Positions 21,021 through 29,871 of a DNA stretch of 57,025 nt are shown here, piece by piece. Origin of the DNA: Geodermatophilus africanus (GTDB taxonomy: Bacteria; Actinomycetota; Actinomycetes; Mycobacteriales; Geodermatophilaceae); assembly GCF_900107105.1 (NCBI RefSeq), contig NZ_FNOT01000021.1:1-57025 (forward strand), in the 5' to 3' direction. The notes below the pieces were generated by a model, which was not told where the DNA came from, searched no databases, and worked only from the letters and a program-made list of their open reading frames with translations. Each line of letters begins with the position of its first letter. Position 1 is the stretch's first letter. The position numbers and the translations under genes were made by a program.

Positions 21021-22172
21021 TCAGGCCGCGCTCGGGACGACCAGCGGCTTGATGCAGCCGTCCAGCTTGGAGGAGAAGACGTGGTAGCCCTCGGTGATGT
21101 GCTCGAGGGGGAAGCGGTGCGTGACGAGCTCCCTGGGCTTGAGGTAGCCGTTGCGCACGTGTTCGAACAGCCGCGGCCACTGCCTCTTCACCGGGGTCTG
21201 GTTCGAGTGCAGGGTCAGGCCCTTGTTCATCAGGTCACCCATCTTCACGTTGCTGAAGAGCGGCCCGAAGCCGCCCACCACCGAGATCGTCCCGCCCTTG
21301 CGGACGGAGTCGATCGCCCAGTTCAGCGCCACCGGCGAACCGCCGCCCTGCAGCTTCAGCTTCGACGCGGTGACGTGCTGGAAGAAGGCTCCGTCGGCCT
21401 CCGCGCCGACGGCCTCGATGGCCACGTCCGCGCCGAAGAAGTCGGTCTGCTTCTTCATCTCGAGAACGATGTCGCGGTACTCGGTGAAGTTGAAGGTCTC
21501 CGCCTGGGCGAACTCGCGCGCCTTCTCCAGCCGGTAGTCCAGGTGGTCGATGACGATGACCCGGCCGGCGCCCATGAGCCACGCGGACCTCGCCGCGAGA
21601 AGTCCCACCGGCCCGGCACCGAAGACGATCACCACGTCGCCCTCGACGATGTCGCCGAGCTGGGCGCCGAAGTAGCCGGTCGGGGCCGCGTCGGTCAGCA
21701 GCACGGCGTCCTCGTCGGACATCCAGTCCGGGATCAGGGTCGGTCCGACGTCGGCGAAGGGCACCCGCACGTACTCCGACTGAGCACCGTCGTACCCGCC
21801 GGCCGTGTGGGAGTAGCCGTAGATGCCGCCGACGGCGTAGTGGTTGGCGTTGGTGTTGTTACAGTTGGAGTACAGCCCGCGGGTGCAGTACCAGCAGGAC
21901 CCGCAACAGATGTTGAACGGCACCATCACCCGGTCGCCGACCTGCAGGTTCTGCACCGACGAGCCGACTTGCTCGACCACCCCGATGAATTCGTGACCGA
22001 AGGTCATCCCGATCCGCGTGTCCGGCATCGCCCCGTGGTACATGTGCAGGTCCGAGCCGCAGATCGCCGCGAGCGTCACCCGCACGATCGCGTCGTTGGG
22101 ATGCTCGATCGCGGGGATGTCCTTCTCCTCGACCCGGATCTTGTACGGCCCCCGGTACACCATCGCTCGCAT
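21021..22172 (-). CDS. Zinc-dependent alcohol/formaldehyde dehydrogenase 1
   Basis: This 383-residue medium-chain dehydrogenase/reductase oxidises alcohols or aldehydes with NAD(P). Catalytic zinc ligands are in [12 protein letters not shown] (Cys) and GMTFGHEFIG (His-Glu). The structural zinc loop is Cys-rich (NICCGSCWYCTRGLYSNC) and the Rossmann loop is FGAGPVGLLAA. The family resembles glutathione-independent formaldehyde dehydrogenases and threonine dehydrogenases. It is the first gene of a two-gene operon and has a stress dyad 80-97 bases upstream. It is one of four paralogues in the window, and the only one besides dehydrogenase 3 that is intact. The natural substrate is unknown. Confidence 0.88.
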   Translation of the reverse strand: MRAMVYRGPYKIRVEEKDIPAIEHPNDAIVRVTLAAICGSDLHMYHGAMPDTRIGMTFGHEFIGVVEQVGSSVQNLQVGDRVMVPFNICCGSCWYCTRGLYSNCNNTNANHYAVGGIYGYSHTAGGYDGAQSEYVRVPFADVGPTLIPDWMSDEDAVLLTDAAPTGYFGAQLGDIVEGDVVIVFGAGPVGLLAARSAWLMGAGRVIVIDHLDYRLEKAREFAQAETFNFTEYRDIVLEMKKQTDFFGADVAIEAVGAEADGAFFQHVTASKLKLQGGGSPVALNWAIDSVRKGGTISVVGGFGPLFSNVKMGDLMNKGLTLHSNQTPVKRQWPRLFEHVRNGYLKPRELVTHRFPLEHITEGYHVFSSKLDGCIKPLVVPSAA

Positions 22173-22559
22173 CGAATGCTCCCCTCAGGTGCGCTCGGCC
22201 GCGTCCCGCCGCCGTCGCCGCAGTAGATACCCACGCCACATCCGACTCCGTATCGGCAGAACGACCGATCTCCGTCGGCCGGCACGCGACGCTGCCGCCG
22301 CTCGGGTCGCCCGGCGTTCACTGTGGCCAACAGCCGGTTCGCCGAAGAACAGCGTCGTCTCGGACGGACCGGATGCGGCGAGCGCCAGGGCGCCCTGCGC
22401 GACGGCCAGTTGCACGCCCGGGGTCGCCCGTGGCGCCCCGGCTCAGCCGTCGCACCGCGGCCAGATCAGCATCGGGGTCAGTGCAGCCCCGGTTGGCGGT
22501 TCCCCCGCACTCCCTCCTGATCATGCAAGCCGCGTAGACGTATCCAGCAGGCCTCCCCG
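22173..22559. other. Intergenic region upstream of dehydrogenase 1
   Basis: No gene is seen in about 385 bases apart from the regulatory dyad at 22252-22269. The rest separates this minus-strand operon from the plus-strand DUF2795 gene. Confidence 0.4.
22252..22269 (-). promoter_or_regulatory. Stress dyad operator, site 1
   Basis: On the minus strand it reads ATCGGTCGTTCTGCCGAT, an ATCGG-N8-CCGAT dyad identical over 18 bases to site 2 in front of the hsp20 operon. It lies 80-97 bases before the dehydrogenase 1 start. Seven such sites occur in this window, all upstream of stress-type genes. Confidence 0.75.
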
Positions 22560-22813
22560 ATGGACGGCAACCAGCGGACGTCGACTACCCGGCCGGCAAG
22601 GAGGTGCTGGTCGCCGCCGAGCGGGCGGGCGCGCCCGATGCGGTGGTCCGCAGCCTCCGGGCCATCCCGCCGGTCGAGTACCGCAACCGTGCGGAGGTGA
22701 TGCGCTCGGTACCCGGAGACCCCGGAGCGGGCCGATCGGCGAGCCGGGCGGCCGAGCAGGCCCGCACCCGTGCCCCCAGCGGGGTCGCCGAGCACATGCG
22801 CGAGCCCCGCTAG
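22560..22813 (+). pseudogene. DUF2795 small protein, one-base frameshift
   Basis: The protein would have about 84 residues. The body reads DVDYPAGKEVLVAAAERAG-like text (actual DVDYPAGKEVLVAAERAGAP) and then LRAIPPVEYRNRAEVMRSV, which fits the DUF2795 fold. That family of small alpha-helical proteins of unknown function is common in actinobacteria. The natural start MDGNQR lies one frame away, and restoring one base near 22577 joins the two. The C-terminal 35 residues are Arg/Ala-rich. It is monocistronic and convergent with the next gene. The lesion may be a sequencing error. Confidence 0.6.
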
Positions 22814-22830
22814 AACCGGGTCGACGGCAC

Positions 22831-23070
22831 TCAGGTCCGCGGCGCCAGTTCGTAGGTCGGTCCCAGATCGGTGGGGCCGGCGCCGGGCACCTCGTGCAGG
22901 ATCTTGGGCTCGCTGTGCCACAGACGGTGGACGGCGGCCCGCGCCCGTTCGAGGTCCAGCCCGGCAGCACGAGCGATGTCCTGCAGGTGCGGAGCGCCGA
23001 CACCGACCTCCGCCTCGGCCACGGCCCGGTAGACCGCGGCGTCTTCCCCCGACAGGTCCTCGACTCGCAT
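22831..23070 (-). CDS. Small winged-helix-like hypothetical protein (79 aa)
   Basis: This 79-residue acidic protein starts MRVEDLSGEDAAVYRAVAEA. The stretch HLQDIARAAGLDLERARAAVH looks like a helix-turn-helix of the winged-helix kind, followed by HRLWHSEPKILHEV. It may bind DNA, but there is no family I can name. The start ATG at 23070 has GGAGG upstream. It lies downstream of a truncated KAP NTPase remnant. Confidence 0.5.
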   Translation of the reverse strand: MRVEDLSGEDAAVYRAVAEAEVGVGAPHLQDIARAAGLDLERARAAVHRLWHSEPKILHEVPGAGPTDLGPTYELAPRT

Positions 23071-23146
23071 GGTGGTCCTCCCCGGGACGGCAGCGCGACA
23101 CCGCGTTCGGCGTCACAAGACGCCTACCCGGCTTCCGCGTCGGGTT

Positions 23147-23254
23147 CTGCTCGGCGCCGGAGAACATCCATGGGTTGACATCAAGGACCGGCAATTCCCG
23201 GAGCCACCGCGGCCGCTCACGGGCCAGGTTGACCAGCGACGTCTTCCCCGAGCT
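23147..23254 (-). pseudogene. KAP-family P-loop NTPase fragment
   Basis: Directly after the stop of the membrane-protein gene, another minus-strand frame reads SSGKTSLVNLARERPRW and then LRELPVLDVNPWMFSGAEQ. This is the Walker A region and the following strand (NPW-F-G-Q) of KAP P-loop NTPases, membrane-associated ATPases found in defence and signalling contexts. The match starts in the P-loop and stops after about 36 residues, so only a fragment remains. It was probably once a separate gene downstream of, or fused to, the membrane protein. Confidence 0.6.
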
Positions 23255-23256
23255 GG

Positions 23257-24336
23257 TCAGCCGCCTCCGTGCTCGGTGGCGCGACTCGTGCGATACGTGT
23301 AGGCAGCACGACGAACCGCCTCGTCCGACTCGAGACCCGCGCCGAGTGCCCCGCCGACAGTCGCCAGCGAGGACGTCAACCAGGCGACCTCGACGTAGTC
23401 CCCGAAGGTCACCGGATGGCTGATCGCATCGGCGAGGACGGACGGGACGACGAGCAGCAGGCCGCCGAGCAGGCTCAGCACGAAGAGCGCGGCATAGAAG
23501 GCCGCCACCCCGATCACGACCGTCGCCGTGGTCGCGATGTTGAACAGCACCACCTGTTGCCTCGCGCGCGGGTCAGATGCGCGCTCCCACAGCCGCGCGC
23601 CGACGATCAGGGTCATGGCGATCGCGAGGACCGAGACCACGCTGACGACCGCCAACCGCTGCCACCTGAAGGCACCGGCCAGGCTCCAGATGTCCGGGGT
23701 GACCAGCGCGAAGACACCCGCCGCAGCGGCCGCCGTCAGTGCCCGGGACAAGCGAGCGGCCAACTGCCACGGACGATTGGCCCGCACCATGCCGAACAGC
23801 AGCCGCAGGTGACCGGTGAACACACGAGTCGTGAAGCGGAACGACGGCACCTCCCCCTCGACCTCGGAGCCCAGCTCGCGCAACCGGGAACTGATGCGCC
23901 GCCACCGCGCCGCATCCGTGCGACCGTCGGCGCCGTCGTCTCCGACCTCCCCGAGCAGTGCGCCGATCAGGCGCGGCACGGCGTCGCGGAGACGCCGTCG
24001 CACGGCAAGACTTCCGAGCGCGGGCACCGAGAGGACCGCGACCCCGTGCATCGGGCTCGCGTGGGCCACGACCGGCCGTCTCGCAACCGCCAGGGGCAGA
24101 TCGGTCAGGACGACGACGAGGTCCCACGCGCGCGTCAGGAGGAGCTGGCGAGCTGCGCCGACGATCTGGCCGTCTTCCGCCGGCGGCTCCACCAGACCGT
24201 CGTCGAGGAGTTGGAGATGCCACCTCATGTCGGGGAAGCCTGCTTCGAGGTCACCCCGGATGTCGTCGACGAGGCCGGCGGTCAGCTCGTCGGAGAGCGT
24301 GGGTGCGTTGACCACTCCCACCCGGACGTCGGGCAC
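23257..24336 (-). CDS. Polytopic membrane protein of unknown function (359 aa)
   Basis: I do not recognise this family. The N-terminal 170 residues are soluble, beginning VPDVRVGVVNAPTLSDELT, with a flavodoxin-like feel (DLVVVLTDLPL, HGVAVLSVPALGSLA). Then come about five membrane segments: near residues 200-220, 230-252, 265-310 (a long double span, IATTATVVIGVAAFYAALFV) and 325-345. Start is a GTG at 24336. It lies 103 bases downstream of the chaperone/redox operon on the same strand and may be its last gene. A KAP NTPase fragment follows directly, and small membrane partners of KAP ATPases are plausible. Confidence 0.65.
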   Translation of the reverse strand: MPDVRVGVVNAPTLSDELTAGLVDDIRGDLEAGFPDMRWHLQLLDDGLVEPPAEDGQIVGAARQLLLTRAWDLVVVLTDLPLAVARRPVVAHASPMHGVAVLSVPALGSLAVRRRLRDAVPRLIGALLGEVGDDGADGRTDAARWRRISSRLRELGSEVEGEVPSFRFTTRVFTGHLRLLFGMVRANRPWQLAARLSRALTAAAAAGVFALVTPDIWSLAGAFRWQRLAVVSVVSVLAIAMTLIVGARLWERASDPRARQQVVLFNIATTATVVIGVAAFYAALFVLSLLGGLLLVVPSVLADAISHPVTFGDYVEVAWLTSSLATVGGALGAGLESDEAVRRAAYTYRTSRATEHGGG

Positions 24337-24439
24337 CCGGGTGTCCGCCGGCTCGATCTAGAGAGCCGGCCGGAAGAGCTCGATCGCCCTCACCAGCCGG
24401 TCGGTCGACGGGTTCCGCACGTCCTCGCGCGCTCGTCGC

Positions 24440-26149
24440 TCACCGCGCCGTCGCCAGGTGCTCGTGCACCAGGCGGACCGCCATCGCGCCCTCCCCCGCC
24501 GCCGAGGCGACCCGCTTCACCGAGCCGCTGCGCACGTCGCCCGCTGCGAAGACGCCGGGCAGGCTGGTCTCGAGCAGCAGCGGGTCGGGTCCGTCGGACT
24601 CCCCCCGCTCCGTCGCCCGGCGGGCGTCCGACCCGGTCAGTACGTAACCACCGGAGTCCAGGGCGACCGAGTCCGGCAACCACGACGTGCTGGGCACACC
24701 CCCTATGAACACCATGAGGTCGCGCGCGAGCAGGCGCTGCCGCTCACCGGTCACCGTGTCCTTCACGACGACGGCCTCGAGGCGGCCGCCCTCGCCCTCC
24801 AGTTCCTCCACCATGGTGTGCGGGTGCACCTCGATGCGCGGGTCCTGGGTGATCCGGTCGGCGAGGTAGCGCGACATGTTCTCGTCGAGCCTGTCCTCTC
24901 GGACCAGCAGGCGGACCTGGGCGGCGTGGTCGGTGAGGAAGACCGCGGCCTGGCCGCCGGAGTTGCCCCCACCCACGACCACCACCGGGTCGCCGGCGCA
25001 CTGCTGGGCCTCGATGGGCGTGGCCGCGTAGTACACGCAGGTGTCCTCGAACTGATCCAGTCCGGGGACCGGGAGCCGGCGGACCCGCACGCCGGACGCG
25101 ACGATGACCGTGCGCGTGGCCAGCTCACCGCCGTCGGCGAACCGCAGCACGTGGTTCCCGTCGCGCTCCTCCATCACCACCACCTCCGCCGGGACGGACC
25201 TCCGCGCCCCGAACTTCTCCGCCTGCAGCACGGCGCGATCGGCCAGCTCGCCCCCGGAGATCCCCGAGGGGAAGCCGAGGTAGTTCTCGATGCACGACGT
25301 CCGCGCCGCCTGCCCGCCCGGCGCGACGCCGTCGACCACCGCGGTGTCGAGGCCCTCCGAGGCGCCGTAGACCGCGGCCGCGAGGCCCGCCGGGCCGGCG
25401 CCCACCACCACCAGGTCGACGACCTTCTCCGCGGAGTCGACCTCGCGCAGGCCGAACGCCGCGGCGAGGTCCGCCGGGGACGGGTTGCGCAGCACCTGGT
25501 TCCGGAAGAGCACCACGGGCGTGTCGTCGGGCGCCAGTTCGAGGCCGCGGAGCAGCCGCTCGGCCGACGGATCGGTCTCCAGGTCGACGAACTTGTGCGG
25601 CAGCCGGTTGCGACCGGCGAACTCGCGCAGCTGCCGGCTCTCGGCGGAGTACCGGGAGCCGACGATCCGGAACCCCATCCCCTCCCCGAGCGCCAGCCAG
25701 CGCCGGAGCAGGAGGGCGCGCAGCAGCAGGTCGCCGAAGGCCGGGGACGCGGCCGCCCCGGCGCGCAGCCACTCGGCCGGGATCGCCAGCACCTCCCCGG
25801 GGTCGGCGACGATGCTGGTGGCGTAGGCGGGCTGCTCGGTGAGCATGCCCAGATCACCGATGAAGCGGCCGGGTCCGTGCACGCGGACGACGCGCTGGTC
25901 CGGCGTCCCGACCGCCTCCGCCACGGCGACCCGCCCGGAGAGAAGGACGTAGAAGATGTCCTCCGGCTCGCCCTCCGCGATGAGCACCTCGCCGTGCGGA
26001 ACGGGTCGTCGGTCCCCCCACCGCTCCAGCATCTGGAGCTGCGAGTCCTCCAGCCGGGGAAACGCGCCGGTCACATCCGGGGTCTCCCCCGGCGGCACGT
26101 CCGCGAGGAGTTCCTCCAGCCCCTGGTCACCCACAGACCGGGTCGTCAC
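24440..26149 (-). CDS. cNMP-binding, thioredoxin-fold, thioredoxin-reductase-like fusion protein
   Basis: This 569-residue flavoprotein has three parts. A cyclic-nucleotide-binding domain spans residues 30-145 (GEVLIAEGEPEDIFYVLLSG). A thioredoxin/glutaredoxin-like fold without CxxC spans about 158-235. An FAD/NAD(P) reductase of the thioredoxin-reductase type runs from 243 to the end (VVGAGPAGLAAA; NADPH loop VVGGGNSGGQAAVF). Where thioredoxin reductase has CATC, this protein has only Cys371 and Cys384 on either side of YYAAT, so classical dithiol chemistry is doubtful. The GTG start overlaps the UBP gene stop (GTGA), and thioredoxin is two genes upstream. It probably supplies or senses reducing power for that module. 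Confidence 0.85.
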   Translation of the reverse strand: MTTRSVGDQGLEELLADVPPGETPDVTGAFPRLEDSQLQMLERWGDRRPVPHGEVLIAEGEPEDIFYVLLSGRVAVAEAVGTPDQRVVRVHGPGRFIGDLGMLTEQPAYATSIVADPGEVLAIPAEWLRAGAAASPAFGDLLLRALLLRRWLALGEGMGFRIVGSRYSAESRQLREFAGRNRLPHKFVDLETDPSAERLLRGLELAPDDTPVVLFRNQVLRNPSPADLAAAFGLREVDSAEKVVDLVVVGAGPAGLAAAVYGASEGLDTAVVDGVAPGGQAARTSCIENYLGFPSGISGGELADRAVLQAEKFGARRSVPAEVVVMEERDGNHVLRFADGGELATRTVIVASGVRVRRLPVPGLDQFEDTCVYYAATPIEAQQCAGDPVVVVGGGNSGGQAAVFLTDHAAQVRLLVREDRLDENMSRYLADRITQDPRIEVHPHTMVEELEGEGGRLEAVVVKDTVTGERQRLLARDLMVFIGGVPSTSWLPDSVALDSGGYVLTGSDARRATERGESDGPDPLLLETSLPGVFAAGDVRSGSVKRVASAAGEGAMAVRLVHEHLATAR

Positions 26150-26418
26150 GCGTATGCCTCGTCGACGTAGCACCAGCGCCAGTCCTCGACCGGCTGGAAC
26201 GACTGGACGACGGGGTGGCCGAGCAGACCTGCGTGCTTCCGGGCGTGCCGGTTCGGCGAGGAGTCGCAGCACCCGACGTGCCCGCAGGTCAGGCACAACC
26301 GCAGGTGCACCCAGGGGGACCCGAAGCGCAGGCATTCCTCGCAGCCCTCCGGGGGGCGCGGGACGACGTCCTCGCGCACGAAGGCGAGGTGCGGGTCGAC
26401 GCCGGCCGGGATCGTCAT
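26146..26418 (-). CDS. UBP-type zinc finger protein
   Basis: This 90-residue protein is essentially one ZnF-UBP domain. Zinc ligands are Cys26, Cys29, Cys42, Cys45, Cys50, Cys51, His58, His62 and His68 (GCEECL, LCLTCGHVGCCDSS, RHARKH, LLGHPV). In eukaryotes this domain binds the free C-terminus of ubiquitin; bacterial stand-alone versions are common in actinobacteria with redox partners and have no established ligand. It sits between thioredoxin and the thioredoxin-reductase-like protein with four-base overlaps on both sides, so its stoichiometry and role are tied to theirs. Confidence 0.85.
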   Translation of the reverse strand: MTIPAGVDPHLAFVREDVVPRPPEGCEECLRFGSPWVHLRLCLTCGHVGCCDSSPNRHARKHAGLLGHPVVQSFQPVEDWRWCYVDEAYA

Positions 26419-26873
26419 CGAGCAGACCCTCCGGACAGGGCCCCGTCCAGCCAGCTGCGCAGCGCGGGCTCCGGGGCGGCTCCGGGCTGGCGGGCGAGTA
26501 CCTCGCCGTCCCGCAGGACCATCAGCGTGGGGACGGCGCGCACCTCGAACCGCTGGGAGAGCCGGGGCGCCTGGTCGACGTCGACCTTGACCAGCTTGAG
26601 CTCACCGGCACGCTCGGTGGCCAGCCGTTCGAGGGCGGGACTCACCATCCGGCACGGGCCGCACCAGGTGGCCCACAGATCCACGAGCACCGGGACCGGA
26701 GCCCGCTCCGCGACCTCGGCGAATTCGTCGTCGCCCGCATCGGCGATCCAGGGCAGGGGCTGGTGGCAGTTTCCGCACTTCGGGATGCTGTCCGCCACGG
26801 CCGGCACCCGGTTCTTCTTCGAGCAGTGCGAGCAGGTGACGATGCTCGACCGCGCGGTCGTCGGGGCGCTCAT
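26415..26873 (-). CDS. trxC: Thioredoxin with N-terminal zinc ribbon (Trx2/TrxC type)
   Basis: This 152-residue thiol-disulfide reductase has an N-terminal zinc-binding pair (Cys14-x2-Cys17, Cys33-x2-Cys36) typical of thioredoxin 2. The thioredoxin fold follows, with WCGPC at residues 70-74 and the cis-proline in VRAVPTLMV. Thioredoxin 2 is known to be induced by oxidative stress and can act as a chaperone. Its ATG overlaps the clpB stop (ATGA), and its stop overlaps the UBP start, so it is translated with the disaggregase. It is likely to keep aggregation-prone proteins reduced. Confidence 0.92.
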   Translation of the reverse strand: MSAPTTARSSIVTCSHCSKKNRVPAVADSIPKCGNCHQPLPWIADAGDDEFAEVAERAPVPVLVDLWATWCGPCRMVSPALERLATERAGELKLVKVDVDQAPRLSQRFEVRAVPTLMVLRDGEVLARQPGAAPEPALRSWLDGALSGGSAR

Positions 26874-29494
26874 GCCTGCGCTCCCACCATCTCATGGGTG
26901 ACGACGAGCCGGTCGCCGTCCACGTCGACCCGCACGGTGGACCCCTCGATGGCCCCGTCACGCAGCAGCGCCCGCGCGACCTGGGTCTCCACCTCCTTGG
27001 CGATGAACCGCCGCAGCGGCCGCGCACCGTAGACCGGGTCGTAGCCCTCCCGGGCGATGAAGCGCTTGGCCTCCTCGGTGATCTCCACCGTGATGGTTCG
27101 TTCGGCGAGGCGGACGCGGAGGTCGGCGAGCATCAGCTCGACGATGTTTTCGATCTCGCCCGGGTTGAGCGGCGTGAACAGCACGGTGTCGTCGACCCGG
27201 TTGAGGAACTCCGGCCGGAAGTGGCCCCGCAGCTCGGCCATCACGAGGTCACGGGCCTCCGGCTTGAGCTGGCCGGCGTCGGTGACGCCGTCGAGCAGGT
27301 ACTGCGACCCGATGTTCGACGTCATGATGATGACGGTGTTGCGGAAGTCGACGGTGCGGCCCTGCGCGTCGGTGAGCCGGCCGTCGTCGAGCACCTGCAG
27401 CAGCGTGTTGAAGACGTCCGGGTGCGCCTTCTCGATCTCGTCGAAGAGGACGACGGCGTAGGGACGTCGACGCACGGCCTCGGTGAGCTGCCCGCCCTCC
27501 TCGTAGCCGACGTAGCCGGGCGGAGCCCCGACCAGCCGCGACACGGTGTGCCGCTCCTGGTACTCGCTCATGTCGATCCGGACGATGTTGTCCTCGGAGT
27601 CGAACAGCGCCTCGGCCAGCGCCTTGGCCAGCTCCGTCTTCCCGACGCCGGTCGGGCCCAGGAAGATGAACGAGCCGGTCGGCCGTCGCGGGTCCTTGAC
27701 CCCGGACCGGGCCCGGATGATCGCGTCCGCGACCGCCTGCACCGCCTCGTCCTGGCCGACGACGCGCCGGTGCAGCACCTCGTCGAGGCGCAGCAGCTTC
27801 TCCCGCTCGCCCTCGGTCAGCCGGGACACCGGGATGCCCGTCCAGACCGAGACGATCTCGGCGATTTCCTCGGCGGTGACCACCTCGCGCAGCAGGCTGT
27901 GCTCGCCCTGCTTCTCGGCGAGCCGTCGCTCCTCCACCTCCAGCTTGCGTTCCAGGTCGGCCAGCCGGCTGAAGCGGAGCTCGGCGGCGCGGTTGAGGTC
28001 GTAGGCCCGCTCCGCCTCCTGGATCTCGTGGCGGACCTGTTCCAGCTCCGCCCGCAGTTCCTGGACCCGCTTGATCGCCTGCCGCTCTGCGTTCCACTGC
28101 GCCCGCATGGCGTCCGCCTCGCCGCGCAGGTCGGCCAGTTCGCGGCGGAGCTGGTCCAGGCGGGCGACCGAGGCGGGATCGTCCTCCTGTTCCAGCGCCG
28201 CCTCCTCGATCTCCAGCCGCATCACCCGGCGGGTGATCTCGTCGAGCTCGGCGGGCATGGAGTCGATCTCGGTGCGCAGCCGGGCGCACGCCTCGTCGAC
28301 GAGGTCGATTGCCTTGTCGGGCAGGAACCGGTCGGTCAGGTAGCGATGGCTCAGCGTCGCCGCCGCGATCAGCGAGCCGTCGAGGATCCGGACGCCGTGG
28401 AACACCTCGAACCGCTCGCGCAGCCCGCGCAGGATCGAGACCGCGTCCTCGACCGACGGCTCGTCGACGAAGACGGGCTGGAAGCGACGCTCGAGTGCGG
28501 CGTCCTTCTCGATGTACTTCCGGTACTCGGTGAGCGTGGTGGCGCCGATCATGTGTAGCTCGCCGCGGGCGAGCATCGGCTTGAGCATGTTGCCCGCGTC
28601 CATCGAGCCCTCGGACGCACCGGCCCCGACCACGTTGTGCAGCTCGTCGATGAACAGCAGGATCCGGCCCTCGGCGGCCTTCACCTCGGTCAGCACCGCC
28701 TGGAGCCGTTCCTCGAACTCGCCGCGGTACTTCGCCCCCGCGATCAGCAGACCCATGTCGAGGGAGAAGATCGTGCGGTCGCGCAGCCCCTCGGGGACGT
28801 CCCCGTTGAGGATCCGCTGGGCCAGCCCCTCGACGATGGCGGTCTTGCCGACACCTGGCTCGCCCAGGAGCACGGGGTTGTTCTTCGATTTCCGGGACAG
28901 GATCTGGATCACCCGCCGGATCTCGGCGTCACGGCCGATCACCGGGTCGAGCCGGCCGGAACGCGCCGACTCCACGAGATCCATCCCGTACTTCGTGAGC
29001 GCCTCGTAGGAGCCCTCCGGGGTTGCGGACGTGACGCGCTGGTTGCCACGCACCTGCGTCAGCGCGGAGAGGAACGCGTCGCGGGTGACGCCGTGCTGCG
29101 CCAGCACCCGCCCGGCCCCGGTGGCCGAGCCCGTCTCCGCCAGCGCGACGAGCAGGTGCTCGACCGAGACGTACTCGTCCTTCATGCGCCTGGCCTCGCG
29201 GTCGGCGGCCTCGAGCACCCGGGCCACCCGCTGCGTGAGCGAGACCTGCCCCGGCTGAGGCGCCGTGCCGGTGGTCCGCGGCTTGCGGGAGAGCTCCGCT
29301 TCCATGTCCTTGCGCAGGGCCGCAGGGTCGGCGCCCGTCGCAGAGATCAGCCGCGGGACGAGGCCCTCCGGCTGGTCGAGGAGGGCCGTGAGCAGGTGCT
29401 CGACGTCAACCTCGGTGTGACCGTGCTCGATCGCCAGGGACTGGGCGGCGGCGAGCGCCTCCTGGGACTTCTGGGTCAGGCGGTTCAGGTCCAT
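26870..29494 (-). CDS. clpB: ClpB disaggregase
   Basis: This 874-residue Hsp100 rescues aggregated proteins together with DnaK. It has Clp_N repeats (residues 1-145), AAA+ domain 1 ([29 protein letters not shown]), the long coiled-coil middle domain (about 400-525) that contacts DnaK, AAA+ domain 2 ([34 protein letters not shown]) and the D2-small domain. No ClpP-docking loop is seen. The ATG at 29494 ([14 protein letters not shown]) has GGAG upstream and overlaps the cbpM end by 10 bases. Linking ClpB and the DnaK system in one transcript matches their cooperation. Confidence 0.95.
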   Translation of the reverse strand: MDLNRLTQKSQEALAAAQSLAIEHGHTEVDVEHLLTALLDQPEGLVPRLISATGADPAALRKDMEAELSRKPRTTGTAPQPGQVSLTQRVARVLEAADREARRMKDEYVSVEHLLVALAETGSATGAGRVLAQHGVTRDAFLSALTQVRGNQRVTSATPEGSYEALTKYGMDLVESARSGRLDPVIGRDAEIRRVIQILSRKSKNNPVLLGEPGVGKTAIVEGLAQRILNGDVPEGLRDRTIFSLDMGLLIAGAKYRGEFEERLQAVLTEVKAAEGRILLFIDELHNVVGAGASEGSMDAGNMLKPMLARGELHMIGATTLTEYRKYIEKDAALERRFQPVFVDEPSVEDAVSILRGLRERFEVFHGVRILDGSLIAAATLSHRYLTDRFLPDKAIDLVDEACARLRTEIDSMPAELDEITRRVMRLEIEEAALEQEDDPASVARLDQLRRELADLRGEADAMRAQWNAERQAIKRVQELRAELEQVRHEIQEAERAYDLNRAAELRFSRLADLERKLEVEERRLAEKQGEHSLLREVVTAEEIAEIVSVWTGIPVSRLTEGEREKLLRLDEVLHRRVVGQDEAVQAVADAIIRARSGVKDPRRPTGSFIFLGPTGVGKTELAKALAEALFDSEDNIVRIDMSEYQERHTVSRLVGAPPGYVGYEEGGQLTEAVRRRPYAVVLFDEIEKAHPDVFNTLLQVLDDGRLTDAQGRTVDFRNTVIIMTSNIGSQYLLDGVTDAGQLKPEARDLVMAELRGHFRPEFLNRVDDTVLFTPLNPGEIENIVELMLADLRVRLAERTITVEITEEAKRFIAREGYDPVYGARPLRRFIAKEVETQVARALLRDGAIEGSTVRVDVDGDRLVVTHEMVGAQA

Positions 29495-29871
29495 AGCTGG
29501 CTCCGCTCGGGTCGGTTGGCGGGCTCCTGGGGAATGCGCCGTCGTACGGGTTCGGTGCGCCCGCGAACGCGCAGGGCGGTCTCGAGATCGGCGATCCGGT
29601 CGAGGAGGTCGCACACGAGCCCGAGGGCGGCGTAGTTGAGGGGCAGGGTGGCGTGCAGCCGCTGGAACCGCGCGACGGCCGGTACCTGCGCGGGGCTGAA
29701 CCACAGCGACCCATCCAGGTGACGCGCAGCCGGGATCAGACCCAGCGCCCAGAACCGCCGCACCAGCTCGGGGTGCAGGCCACAGCGCCGGGCGAACTCC
29801 ACCTCGTCCAGCAGGGCGGATGCCGGCCTCCGGGCCAGCGGGTAGCGCAGCGGACGACTCGGCGGGCTCAT
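29485..29871 (-). CDS. cbpM: Chaperone modulator CbpM-like, MerR-type fold
   Basis: This 128-residue protein has a MerR-like helical domain ([20 protein letters not shown]) and a helical tail ([19 protein letters not shown]). CbpM proteins bind the J-domain of CbpA and inhibit its stimulation of DnaK. In actinobacterial dnaK operons the gene after dnaJ is normally the repressor HspR, which is also MerR-like. This one has WFSPAQV where HspR has RRYS, which favours CbpM, but a regulatory role is not excluded. It overlaps dnaJ (ATGA) and clpB. Confidence 0.75.
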   Translation of the reverse strand: MSPPSRPLRYPLARRPASALLDEVEFARRCGLHPELVRRFWALGLIPAARHLDGSLWFSPAQVPAVARFQRLHATLPLNYAALGLVCDLLDRIADLETALRVRGRTEPVRRRIPQEPANRPERSQLWT

